Position numbers and translations under genes: made by a program. DNA of 64,000 nt, taken from the NCBI GenBank assembly GCA_949294395.1, contig CASFGU010000023.1, positions 64,021 through 128,020 of the forward strand, read 5' to 3'. Shown here in pieces: positions 8,779-16,109 of the stretch. The notes under the pieces were generated by a model. That model was not told the DNA's origin. It ran no database searches and saw only the letters and a list, made by a program, of their open reading frames with translations. Position 1 is the first letter of the stretch; the number at the start of each line of letters is the position of its first letter. Origin of the DNA: an uncultured bacterium. GTDB taxonomy: Bacteria; Cyanobacteriota; Vampirovibrionia; Gastranaerophilales; Gastranaerophilaceae.

Positions 8779-9648
8779 ATGTCAAATTTATCTGAATTAT
8801 TTGAAAAATCTCAGGTTGCAATTTCTCTGGGTAAATATAATCTTGTAATAAGATTCTCACAAGAAGCACTTTCGATTGAGCCTAATAATGTCGTTGCGTA
8901 CTATAATTTAGCTTTAGCTTATTTATATCTCAAAAATTACGATAAAGCCGTGGAGTTTATCAAAATAGCCATCTCCATTGAACCAAATTGGGACGACTGC
9001 CTTGTCTTATATTGCGTTATACTGATTAAAAAAGAGCAGTATGAACCTGCATTGAAAAAGGCTGATGAAGCCTTGAAAATTAGCCCGAATAACGAAATAG
9101 CTATGTATTTAAAAGCTTGTATTTTTAATAACTTGAAAAGTAACAAAGAAGCGGAATGGTATATTAAAAAAGCGCTGGAAATTTCTCCGAATACAAGTTT
9201 ATATCATTTAAAACTGGCAGAAATTTATTCCGATACAAATCGAAACAAGCTTGCAGAACAGGAATATTTGGAAGCCCTGAGGCTGGAACCTAACAATTCG
9301 ACTTTCTTAAACAGCTATGGCATGTATCTTTTAACAAAAAACTGGGGAAGTAAAAAGGGATTAGAACTCCTTAGAGCATCATTAAGAAGAAATCCAGATA
9401 ACAGGGATGTGATAGAGAGCTATGAAGCTTTTCATACTTACCAGAACTTATTTTTTATATTTATGCAATCATATAAGGAAATATGGGAACAATGCTTATC
9501 TAAAAAAGATTTTGTTCTGATTGGTATAATAACAACGATTTTATATTTTTTGGATATTGAATCATTTATAAAGTTTTACGCCTGCTTCTTACCATTTGTA
9601 GTATTATATCTTATTGCTTTTATTTACACTAAGAAAAATATATCATGA
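8779..9648 (+). CDS. TPR-repeat protein with C-terminal membrane anchor
   Basis: A 289-residue protein made of about five to six tetratricopeptide repeats (for example NNVVAYYNLALAYLYLKNYD, then repeats near 75, 110, 145 and 180). Two hydrophobic stretches follow near the C-terminus (about 240-258 and 266-285, ending in a Lys-rich tail). The repeats would therefore sit in the cytoplasm, tethered to the membrane. It follows the AAA+ ATPase by 4 bp and is surely co-transcribed. TPR domains commonly recruit clients or partners to AAA+ machines. The pair's biological role is not recognisable from sequence. It ends about 100 bp from tRNA-Ser. Confidence 0.8.
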   Translation: MSNLSELFEKSQVAISLGKYNLVIRFSQEALSIEPNNVVAYYNLALAYLYLKNYDKAVEFIKIAISIEPNWDDCLVLYCVILIKKEQYEPALKKADEALKISPNNEIAMYLKACIFNNLKSNKEAEWYIKKALEISPNTSLYHLKLAEIYSDTNRNKLAEQEYLEALRLEPNNSTFLNSYGMYLLTKNWGSKKGLELLRASLRRNPDNRDVIESYEAFHTYQNLFFIFMQSYKEIWEQCLSKKDFVLIGIITTILYFLDIESFIKFYACFLPFVVLYLIAFIYTKKNIS

Positions 9649-9754
9649 GGATACTTTACGGGTAAAAATGTCACTGTCAGAAAAAGCGTTTTGTGAGCAT
9701 TTAAAAAAAGGCGACACCCAAAAAATTTAAACAGCCTGAAAACCCAATAAAAAA

Positions 9755-9844
9755 CGGAGTAGCAGGGATTTGAACCCTGGATGCAGGTTAGACCCACATA
9801 ACACCTTAGCAGGGTGCCGCCTTCAGCCACTCGGCCACTACTCC
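9755..9844 (-). tRNA. tRNA-Ser (anticodon GCT)
   Basis: On the minus strand the 7-bp acceptor stem GGAGTAG/CTACTCC closes a full cloverleaf: a D-arm with TGGCCGAGTGG, anticodon loop CTGCTAA (anticodon GCU, reading AGC/AGU), the long variable arm typical of serine, and T-arm GGTTCAAATCC. The discriminator base is G, as expected for tRNA-Ser. CCA is not encoded. Its 3' end faces the accessory block at 1-9.6 kb, the side where tRNA-targeting integrative elements insert. Confidence 0.95.
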
Positions 9845-9982
9845 ATTTTTATTCTTTTGTCATGCCGTTTTTAAACCGGCTTTTTTTATATAATTTAATG
9901 TATCATAAATATTTTTTTTCGTAAATGGTTTTATTTATTTTTTTTCCGGTCTATAATACTTTTATAAGATAGGAGAATGATT

Positions 9983-10756
9983 ATGACTGTAAAAATTGGA
10001 GATAAAGTTTTTAATTCACGTTTGATGGTTGGTACAGGAAAGTTTGACGATTTTGAAACAATGCAGAAGGCTCATGAGGCTTCCGGTGCGGAAATTGTGA
10101 CAGTTGCAATCAGGCGTGTTGATATGAAAGCTCCAGGTCATGTCGGACTAATGGACTATCTTGATCTTGATAAATACTGGCTTTTGCCGAATACTGCCGG
10201 TTGTGCAACTGCTGAAGAAGCTATACGTGTTGCACATCTTTCCAAAGCTATGGGAATTAACAACTGGATTAAGCTTGAGGTTATTCCTGATCCGAAATAT
10301 TTGATGCCGGATCCTATTGCAACGTTTGAGGCTGCAAAAATTCTTGTATCAGAAGGCTTTACAGTTCTGCCATATATAAATGCGGATCCTGTTCTTGCCA
10401 AACGTCTGGAAGAAATAGGCTGTGCTGCTGTTATGCCTTTAGCTTCCCCTATAGGTTCAGGTCAGGGTATAAAAACTCTTGAAAATATAAAGATTATTAT
10501 TGAGCAGGCACATGTGCCGGTAATCTGTGATGCAGGGATAGGCGTTCCTTCTGATGCCGCAACCGTTATGGAATACGGTGCGGATTGCTGCTTGATTAAT
10601 ACAGCAATAGCAAAGGCTTCAGATCCTGTAAAAATGGCAGAAGCTTTTAAATACGGTGTAATGGCCGGACGTGCTGCTTTTGAAGCCGGCAGAATGCCGA
10701 AAAAAGAAATTGCAAGCGCATCTTCTCCGCTTGCTGGCGTAGTTGGTAAATCTTAA
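9983..10756 (+). CDS. thiG: Thiazole synthase
   Basis: A 257-residue ThiG. It condenses 1-deoxy-D-xylulose 5-phosphate, dehydroglycine and ThiS-thiocarboxylate into the thiazole phosphate of thiamine. Hallmarks are the [10 protein letters not shown] start, [30 protein letters not shown] (the lysine that forms the Schiff base) and the phosphate-binding end ([26 protein letters not shown]). The ATG at 9983 is preferred to that at 9977 because AGGAG lies 7 bp before it. It stands alone, with no thiS, thiF, thiH or thiO in the window, and leads a two-gene unit with the BFN protein 20 bp downstream. Confidence 0.95.
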   Translation: MTVKIGDKVFNSRLMVGTGKFDDFETMQKAHEASGAEIVTVAIRRVDMKAPGHVGLMDYLDLDKYWLLPNTAGCATAEEAIRVAHLSKAMGINNWIKLEVIPDPKYLMPDPIATFEAAKILVSEGFTVLPYINADPVLAKRLEEIGCAAVMPLASPIGSGQGIKTLENIKIIIEQAHVPVICDAGIGVPSDAATVMEYGADCCLINTAIAKASDPVKMAEAFKYGVMAGRAAFEAGRMPKKEIASASSPLAGVVGKS

Positions 10757-10776
10757 ACGTAAAGGAAAAGTTTTTT

Positions 10777-11292
10777 ATGATAGAAATGAAAGTTATGGGA
10801 ATTGCCCTTGATACACGTACAGGTTCGCCGATTGTTGTACTTCACGACAAGGAGAACCGCAAGGCCCTTCCAATCTGGATAGGTTCGGCAGAAGCCAGCG
10901 CTATTATCAGAAAGATTGAAAATCTCTCTGTTGCACGCCCTATGACTCATGATCTTGTTATTAACATAATTGAAAAAACCGGTTACAAACTGGATAAAAT
11001 TGAGATTAATGATGTTGAAAAAGATACATATTACGCAACATTGTTTTTGAAAAATGAGAAAGATGAGGTTCTTGAGATAGATTCAAGACCTTCTGACGCT
11101 ATTGCTCTGGCTATCAGAGTAGATGCCCCTATTTTTGTGACAGCAAATGTAATATCAAATGGCTCTGTTTCCACAGATTCAGCCAAAGATGAGGAAGAAG
11201 CGCAGGAGTTTAAAAAGTTTGTTCAGAGTATTAAGCCTTCAGACTTTGCTAAACTGATGAAGGATAAAGACCACCACGAAAGTGACCAGTAA
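10777..11292 (+). CDS. BFN-domain protein (bifunctional nuclease family, DUF151)
   Basis: A 171-residue protein. The first ~130 residues are a BFN/DUF151 domain: RTGSPIVVLHDKENRKALPI followed by WIGSAEASAI, ARPMTHDLV, YATLFL and the hallmark SRPSDAIALAIR. Plant and bacterial members have been reported to have nuclease activity, and cyanobacteria and Thermotoga carry close relatives. The C-terminal 40 residues are acidic (AKDEEEAQEFKKF, ending HHESDQ) and probably flexible. It is co-transcribed with thiG and converges with the XRE gene at 11296, leaving only 3 bp between the stop codons. Confidence 0.85.
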   Translation: MIEMKVMGIALDTRTGSPIVVLHDKENRKALPIWIGSAEASAIIRKIENLSVARPMTHDLVINIIEKTGYKLDKIEINDVEKDTYYATLFLKNEKDEVLEIDSRPSDAIALAIRVDAPIFVTANVISNGSVSTDSAKDEEEAQEFKKFVQSIKPSDFAKLMKDKDHHESDQ

Positions 11293-11295
11293 ACG

Positions 11296-11610
11296 CTAAA
11301 TCTCATTTACCATCTTAAAAATGAATGTCAGTTTTTCATTATTCAGACGGGATAATTTTGCATTTATTTGTTCTATCATATCGTCTTTGTTAATAAAATG
11401 CGAGTATTTAAATATGTCTTCATAAGAAACATTCAGGCTGTCAAGAATTTTTTCTAAAGTTTCAAATGAAGGGTAATTCCTGCCGTTTTCAATTCTGCTG
11501 AGGTGTTTGGGATCTATACCGACCATTTCTGCAAGTTTGTCCTGCGTAAACTTCCGGTTTTCGCGGAATTCTTTTATTCTCATCCCCAGTAATTCTTTTT
11601 TTGTCGTCAT
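11296..11610 (-). CDS. XRE-family regulator of pilin module 2
   Basis: A 104-residue Cro/CI-type regulator beginning MTTKKELLGMRIKEFR. It has an HTH at about residues 10-65 (FTQDKLAEMVGIDPKHLSRIE, YPSFETLEKIL) and a ~30-residue helical tail (DDMIEQINAKLSRLNNEKL) like that of the other module regulators. The start at 11610 is chosen by alignment with its paralogs and because GGGGCG lies just upstream. An 18-residue upstream extension has no paralog support. It is divergent from the prepilin at 11750. Confidence 0.87.
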   Translation of the reverse strand: MTTKKELLGMRIKEFRENRKFTQDKLAEMVGIDPKHLSRIENGRNYPSFETLEKILDSLNVSYEDIFKYSHFINKDDMIEQINAKLSRLNNEKLTFIFKMVNEI

Positions 11611-11678
11611 ATTCGCCCCGTTTATATGTATATTATTAAAACGCTGTCCGTAAAATAACCACACTTATATAGAATATA

Positions 11679-11707
11679 TTGACAAAAAGTGATAAATAAT
11701 ACATAAT
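11679..11707 (+). promoter_or_regulatory. Promoter of pilin module 2
   Basis: TTGACA (11679-11684), 17-bp spacer, CATAAT (11702-11707), reading toward the prepilin. The extended stretch TATTGACAAAAA matches the -35 surroundings of modules 1 and 5. A weak 5-bp symmetry (CACTT 11662-11666, AAGTG 11687-11691) surrounds the -35 box; it is too short to call an operator on its own. Confidence 0.68.
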
Positions 11708-11749
11708 AGTAATGTTAAATAAAGGATTTTAGTATGAAAGGTGATATTT

Positions 11750-12448
11750 ATGAAGAGTATAATTAAAGGATTTACTCTGGCAGAGGTTTTGATTACTCTG
11801 GGAATAATCGGTATTGTTGCTGCGATGACACTTCCTGCCCTTGTCGGGAAGTATAAGAAACAGCAGATAGTAGCACAGCTGCAGAAGGTTTATACAACTT
11901 TAAATCAGGCGTTAAAGCTTGCCGAGGCTAAATACGGCCCTTATGAATACTGGGAAGTTCCGGCAGTTGATTCTGACGCTCATGATTACTATGAAAAATA
12001 CTGGTTTCCGTATTTTAAAATTTTACAGACCTGTGAGTCATATTCGCATTGCGGCTATAACTCTAACAATCCGTGGCTTCTTTTGAAAGGCGGTTCGTCT
12101 ACAGTTACGTTTACAAGTAATGTACTCCGGGTTCCTTTTATTATAACTGACGGCACCTTAATATCCATATCAATTGCCGCTTTAGGCTTAAATGAAGATG
12201 GAGAGGATGAAATCCTTCCTTCAGGTCTAATTATCGTTGATTTAAACGGAAGTAAAAATCCTAATCAGTTCGGGATAGATGTTTTTAGATTTACAAGAGT
12301 AAACGGGAAAGGCATTTTGCCGGACGGTTATTCCAGGACGGAAGATGAAGTTAATGAGGATTGTTCTTCATCAGGCAAAGGCTGGTATTGTGCTGCAAAA
12401 ATTGTTGCAGACGGCTGGAGTATAAAAGCGGACTATCCGTGGAAATAA
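11750..12448 (+). CDS. Type IV prepilin-like protein, module 2
   Basis: A 232-residue prepilin: leader MKSIIKG, cleavage before FTLAEVLITLGIIGIVAAM with Glu5, then YKKQQIVAQLQKVYTTLNQA, the conserved second half of the pilin helix. The body contains a two-cysteine loop (CESYSHC) and ends with a Cys pair (DCSSSGKGWYC) followed by ADGWSIKADYPWK. The ATG at 11750 is preferred to the in-frame GTG at 11741 because AAAGGTG overlaps that GTG and is correctly spaced for 11750. It is divergent from the regulator at 11296. Confidence 0.9.
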   Translation: MKSIIKGFTLAEVLITLGIIGIVAAMTLPALVGKYKKQQIVAQLQKVYTTLNQALKLAEAKYGPYEYWEVPAVDSDAHDYYEKYWFPYFKILQTCESYSHCGYNSNNPWLLLKGGSSTVTFTSNVLRVPFIITDGTLISISIAALGLNEDGEDEILPSGLIIVDLNGSKNPNQFGIDVFRFTRVNGKGILPDGYSRTEDEVNEDCSSSGKGWYCAAKIVADGWSIKADYPWK

Positions 12449-12607
12449 AAACTATCTGCTGGCAGTCAGAGGATAGGGTAACCGTGGACAATTTAGTCAT
12501 TGTAAATGTAAAATTTGTAACAAAAATATTCATAGTTGAAATTCTGGTTTTGCAAAATTTTTCATATATGTAGAGAGTAAATATAACTAAATTAAAAAGA
12601 GGTCAAG

Positions 12608-12802
12608 ATGTTGGATTCAATCAAAGCGGTACAAGCCCAGCAGCTTTACCGTGTTCAGCCTGTGAGCTTTAATGACGGCTCAGGCGGCAGACAGCAGCGA
12701 AATTCCGAAGTAAACTTTTTCACAAACGGGGCTTACAGCCTGAACAGACCGTCTGTGGAAAATAGTCCTACGCTCGGGCAATCGTTGGATTTGTTAGCTT
12801 AA
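12608..12802 (+). CDS. Small protein, paralog of the next gene
   Basis: A 64-residue protein with a good ribosome site (AGAGG). No known domain is recognised. It shares a plan with the 66-residue product at 12894: a hydrophobic-Val-Gln start, then VQPVSF (TQPVNF in the neighbour), a Gly/Asn-rich middle, and a closing Y-S-L-x-x-P ... LGQSLDLLA (Y-N-L-x-x-P ... LAKHLDLVG). Two adjacent small paralogs with conserved ends argue for real genes. The QPV-S/N-F segment resembles the F-containing tags of other proteins in the window. Function unknown. Confidence 0.65.
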   Translation: MLDSIKAVQAQQLYRVQPVSFNDGSGGRQQRNSEVNFFTNGAYSLNRPSVENSPTLGQSLDLLA

Positions 12803-12893
12803 TATTTCTTAATAATGCTGAGATTTATAGCAATTATTTAATCCCTTTTTACTTTATTAAAGTATAGGGATAAATCAGATTGGGGATTAAAAG

Positions 12894-13094
12894 ATGACAA
12901 TTTCAGCATTAAATGCAGTGAATTTCTTAAGAACACAGCCGGTAAACTTTCTGAATGCACAAAAACTCGAGCATGCAAAAGCAAATCCTTTTATGGCTCA
13001 GGCTTTTAGTGCTTCAAATTCACCGTATAACCTTGAACATCCAAAAATTGCAGGATCTGAAATTTTAGCAAAACATTTAGACTTAGTTGGATAA
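12894..13094 (+). CDS. Small protein, paralog of the preceding gene
   Basis: A 66-residue protein preceded by GGGGAT. Like the gene at 12608 it has a TQPVNF motif near the N-terminus and an LDL-x C-terminus, and it lacks signal peptide, membrane segment and cysteines. It lies about 90 bp after its paralog; an imperfect hairpin (ATCCCT at about 12841 with AGGGAT at about 12866) sits between them. The tandem arrangement suggests local duplication. No function can be assigned. Confidence 0.62.
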   Translation: MTISALNAVNFLRTQPVNFLNAQKLEHAKANPFMAQAFSASNSPYNLEHPKIAGSEILAKHLDLVG

Positions 13095-13122
13095 TAATGC
13101 AAGCCCGAATAAAAATTAAAAC

Positions 13123-13147
13123 ACAGCCGTTTATATAAAACGGCTGT
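13123..13147 (-). terminator. Hairpin terminator
   Basis: A perfect 10-bp stem ACAGCCGTTT/AAACGGCTGT with a 5-base AT loop. On the minus strand it is followed by a T-rich run (GTTTTAATTTTTATT), so it best serves the small minus-strand gene at 13194. It may also end the plus-strand gene at 12894. Confidence 0.7.
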
Positions 13148-13193
13148 TGTAGTATTTATTGGAACTGGTTCCCCTTTGCGGAGACAGTCCTGA

Positions 13194-13352
13194 TTAAAGT
13201 AAAAAGAAGTTGTTTTTAGTGTTGGTACAGTATACAAGCCTTGTGGCTTTGAACTGCGGTTCAAAGTTGTAGACCTTTTCAGTTTTTTTTCTAAAAGCAC
13301 ACAGACCTATAATTTTTTCGTCATCTTTAAAAAGTTTTTTTAACAATTCCAT
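13194..13352 (-). CDS. Small basic protein of unknown function
   Basis: A 52-residue reading frame starting MELLKKLFKDDEKIIGLCAF and ending NTKNNFFLL. The ATG at 13352 has AAGGA upstream at a good distance, which supports this start over an upstream in-frame ATG at 13421 that has no ribosome site. A hairpin terminator lies directly downstream. No domain is recognised. It is divergent from the DUF1858 gene at 13436. Moderate confidence because it is short. Confidence 0.5.
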   Translation of the reverse strand: MELLKKLFKDDEKIIGLCAFRKKTEKVYNFEPQFKATRLVYCTNTKNNFFLL

Positions 13353-13435
13353 ATACACATCCTTCTTTTTATCTTTTTTCGTGTATAATGTATTTAATGG
13401 TGTATGAAAAAAAGTCAACATAAGGAGAAAATATT

Positions 13436-13639
13436 ATGGCAGGAAAAGTAACAAAAGATATGAATATTATGGAGATTGCACAGGCATATCCACAGAGCAT
13501 TGAAGTTTTTCAGAAATACGGCTTGGGCTGTATCGGTTGTGCTGCGGCCAGATTTGAAAATCTTGAAGCAGGAGCCAGAGTGCATGGATTTGATCCTGAT
13601 GCAATGGTCGCAGATATAAATGCTTTAATAGAAGACTAG
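13436..13639 (+). CDS. DUF1858-domain redox/disulfide protein
   Basis: A 67-residue protein consisting of one DUF1858 domain, the family known as hybrid-cluster-protein-associated disulfide domain. It has the opening VTKDMNIMEIAQAYPQSIEV, the central KYGLGCIGCAAA with its CxxC pair, and the closing GFDPDAMVADINALIE. Such proteins stand alone or precede ScdA/YtfE-like or hybrid-cluster proteins and are thought to handle redox or nitrosative chemistry. None of those partners is nearby. AAGGAG precedes the start, and a strong terminator follows at 13660. Confidence 0.85.
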   Translation: MAGKVTKDMNIMEIAQAYPQSIEVFQKYGLGCIGCAAARFENLEAGARVHGFDPDAMVADINALIED

Positions 13640-13659
13640 TTATTACTGTGTTTTTCAAA

Positions 13660-13698
13660 GGCGGAAAGGTTATTTCTAACTTTACCGCCTCTTTTTTT
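13660..13698 (+). terminator. Rho-independent terminator
   Basis: An interrupted stem GGCGG-GGTTA paired with TAACT-CCGCC, followed by CTTTTTTT. It lies 21 bp after the DUF1858 stop codon. Confidence 0.85.
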
Positions 13699-13745
13699 AC
13701 AAAAATTTTGTCATAACAAGTTTTTAAATCTCTGCTTTCTTTTGA

Positions 13746-15776
13746 TTATTTTGCCAGAAACCCTGCCATTGAAGGTTTGTTATTCAGATTGAAGTTCGCC
13801 TTAGCTGCCTCAGCGCTGATAGTTGCTGCAGCCGGCTGTTGTTTATTTGGCTGTTCCGGCTGATTGCCGCCTGCTTTGGCTGCATTTTCTTCTGCAATTC
13901 TGTTTTTAGTCATTCTCTCGCAGGTTCTTGCAAGCCATATCATAAATGACGGAACAAGTACAATTGTAGACAGGAAGCCAAACGAACTATTCATTGTTTT
14001 TGCGTAATTTATGAACTTGTTATTTCTGTTTCTGAAAATTTTGTAGATGTTTTCAAGAGCGTCGCTGTCTTTAACATTTTTGAATGCATTTTTGATTTCA
14101 TCAATAGTTGCATCTTTAAGATCTTTACCGATTATCTTTTCAGCATTTGCTCTAACATCTTTGTCAAGTTTAAGAACTTTTTTGATGTTGCCGCCGTTGT
14201 TTTCAAGGAATTCAAAGAAGCCGTTGATTCCGCCCGGATATTTATCAATATTTGTGTATTTTGAAATAATTTCTTCACTGGTCAATACGTTTACGCCTGA
14301 GCCTGAAGATGGAGCAAAATAATCTCTGAGTCTATTCCAGATTGATTTTTTGTGATCTTCCGGTTTTGTGTTCAACGCTAAGCCGGAAAGTTTGGCAAAG
14401 CCGTCAGAGAATACCCTTGCCAGAGCTTTTGCGCCGAACAATATGGCTGTAAAGCTTGATATATCACGTACAAGAATTTCTTCTTTATCGTACTTATCCT
14501 GAGCCTGAAGGTATCTTGGAGGCAGGCAGAAGCCGAATAAAAGGGCTAACATTGCCGGAACTGACATTGAAGGCCCGTCGAATTCAAGCTTATCAGAAAT
14601 CTTTTTAGCCCAGCCTGAGTTCATAACAGCGTCACCGGTTTGTGAGAAGAGTTTTTCTTTCCCCTGAAATGAAGTTTGTTTAGGCTGAGAGTTTTTGTTG
14701 TCTGTTTTTTTGTCTTTCTCCTCCGGTTGGGAATTTTGTGCGGAGGTGCCTTTAAGCGCCGGATTACCTTTTAACCCGAGGTTGTAGAGCTTCGGAATAA
14801 TTGTATAGAAGCCGACAACTGCAAGATACATAGAAAGGTTGGTAATAAATCTTGAACCGGTACGTTTTTTAGTGAATCTCTGTATAAATTCTTTAACATC
14901 GGTGCCGGCATCTTTTTTCAGCGTTTTATTTACGGAATCTATTGCATCATCACTGAAATCTCTCATATTATCAAGTAATTTTTTGAATGAAAGGCTAATC
15001 GGTTTGTCTTTCCCTTCAACTGTAAGACTTGCTACAATTTCGTTTGCGGAAGGGGAAACATTCTGTTTTCTCAAAAGCATAAATTCATCAGTCAATGCCT
15101 GAGTTAAATCCTGTTTTGAATTCGGTACTGCTTTCCCTATGAGGTGCTTAAACGCATTTTTCTTTTTGGCGCCTTCAATCTCAATGGCTTTGTTAGTATA
15201 ATGTGTTGCCAGTTTATTAATTTCTTCTGAAGAGAGTTTGCCTTCTGTTGAAGTGTTTAAAACGTTGCGGAAGATTTTTTCGTAGAAGTTACGTTTAGTC
15301 GCGGCTTTATCGGTCAGAGCATCCTTGTTTGCACTGTCTCCGGCAAATTCTTCAAAGTTTTTGCCAAGAGCCCTTATCATGTCCATCGAAACATTGTTAG
15401 CTGTTCCGCTGTATTTTTTTATAATGGCAAGCATGCCTGCTGGGATAAGAAATGCGCTCGGGCCGCTCAGGATTTCTCTAACGCCTTCTTTTCGTGCAAA
15501 ATCCCAGTTAAGCGGGCCTGTTTTTTTGCCGTTTGCATCTTCTTCCCGGCCTCTGTTCAGTCCTTCTTTAATTCTCGGCGCAACCATGCCGATACCGTCC
15601 TGCGCAATAAAAGATGCCGCAAATCCGCCTCTGTCAATAGCATCCATTAATGTTACAACAGGATTAAATCCCTGAAAAGACGGATTGTAATGCTGTTGTT
15701 TTTTTTGTTCTTCGTTTTGCCCGCATCTGGTTTTTGCGCCGGAGTTGAGCGCTGAGTTGATTGCTTTTACTGACAT
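13746..15776 (-). CDS. Large lineage-specific membrane-associated protein
   Basis: A 676-residue protein of no recognised family. The N-terminus is Ser/Asn/Gln-rich and carries NPSFQGFNP (about 31-39); a second SFQGKEK tag occurs mid-protein after a Lys/Asn/Gln-rich linker. Hydrophobic segments lie near LSMYLAVVGFYTIIP, VPAMLALLFGFCLPP and FGFLSTIVLVPSFMIWLA, so it is probably an integral membrane protein with large soluble parts. The opening IDRGGFAASFIAQDGIGM ... REILSGPSAFLIPAG echoes the motif of the two smaller proteins at 17404 and 18018 (R-x-x-F, D, a Lys/Glu helix, then a hydrophobic P-containing segment), suggesting a common domain. The tail NLNNKPSMAGFLAK ends abruptly. No signal peptide. 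Function unknown. Confidence 0.75.
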   Translation of the reverse strand: MSVKAINSALNSGAKTRCGQNEEQKKQQHYNPSFQGFNPVVTLMDAIDRGGFAASFIAQDGIGMVAPRIKEGLNRGREEDANGKKTGPLNWDFARKEGVREILSGPSAFLIPAGMLAIIKKYSGTANNVSMDMIRALGKNFEEFAGDSANKDALTDKAATKRNFYEKIFRNVLNTSTEGKLSSEEINKLATHYTNKAIEIEGAKKKNAFKHLIGKAVPNSKQDLTQALTDEFMLLRKQNVSPSANEIVASLTVEGKDKPISLSFKKLLDNMRDFSDDAIDSVNKTLKKDAGTDVKEFIQRFTKKRTGSRFITNLSMYLAVVGFYTIIPKLYNLGLKGNPALKGTSAQNSQPEEKDKKTDNKNSQPKQTSFQGKEKLFSQTGDAVMNSGWAKKISDKLEFDGPSMSVPAMLALLFGFCLPPRYLQAQDKYDKEEILVRDISSFTAILFGAKALARVFSDGFAKLSGLALNTKPEDHKKSIWNRLRDYFAPSSGSGVNVLTSEEIISKYTNIDKYPGGINGFFEFLENNGGNIKKVLKLDKDVRANAEKIIGKDLKDATIDEIKNAFKNVKDSDALENIYKIFRNRNNKFINYAKTMNSSFGFLSTIVLVPSFMIWLARTCERMTKNRIAEENAAKAGGNQPEQPNKQQPAAATISAEAAKANFNLNNKPSMAGFLAK

Positions 15777-16109
15777 TTCCCTACTTTTTTGTTTTCATAA
15801 CTAACTACACATATTATTTAAAAAAATTCTAAATAATTCTTATTGCCTTTTTGGGTAACTTTCTTTAAGATAAATTAACAAAGTAGTAATAAGTGTAATC
15901 ATCATACTTAATCGAAATAAATTTTTCAAGTTTTTTGCTACAAATATAATAATAAATTTACAAAAACTGCAATAATTCTTATTATTAATAAAAAAACATA
16001 TATAAAATTGACATATTATACAGACTGTTTTAAGCTTGAGAAGTATTAGAAAATATGTCGGGCGCTCTGTTGGTACATCGGAGGGGCATGAAACAGTAAC
16101 GGATAAGAT
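15777..16109. other. Divergent intergenic region upstream of trmFO
   Basis: 333 bp between two divergent genes. The first 240 bp are strongly AT-rich with no dyad worth naming. The last 60 bp (from about 16050) are richer in G and contain GGCGCTCTGTTGG and CATCGGAGGGGC blocks directly before trmFO. The SD for trmFO is weak (GGATAAG). I see no known riboswitch pattern. Confidence 0.4.

Noticed and set aside
9755-9844. Prophage attachment site at tRNA-Ser
   Set aside because: No integrase, no phage structural gene and no second copy of the tRNA 3' end in the window; kept only as a suggestion for the island.
13746-15776. Opposite-strand frames at 14047, 14839 and 15325 as genes
   Set aside because: They are short frames antisense to a long, consistent protein, without ribosome sites or recognisable products.
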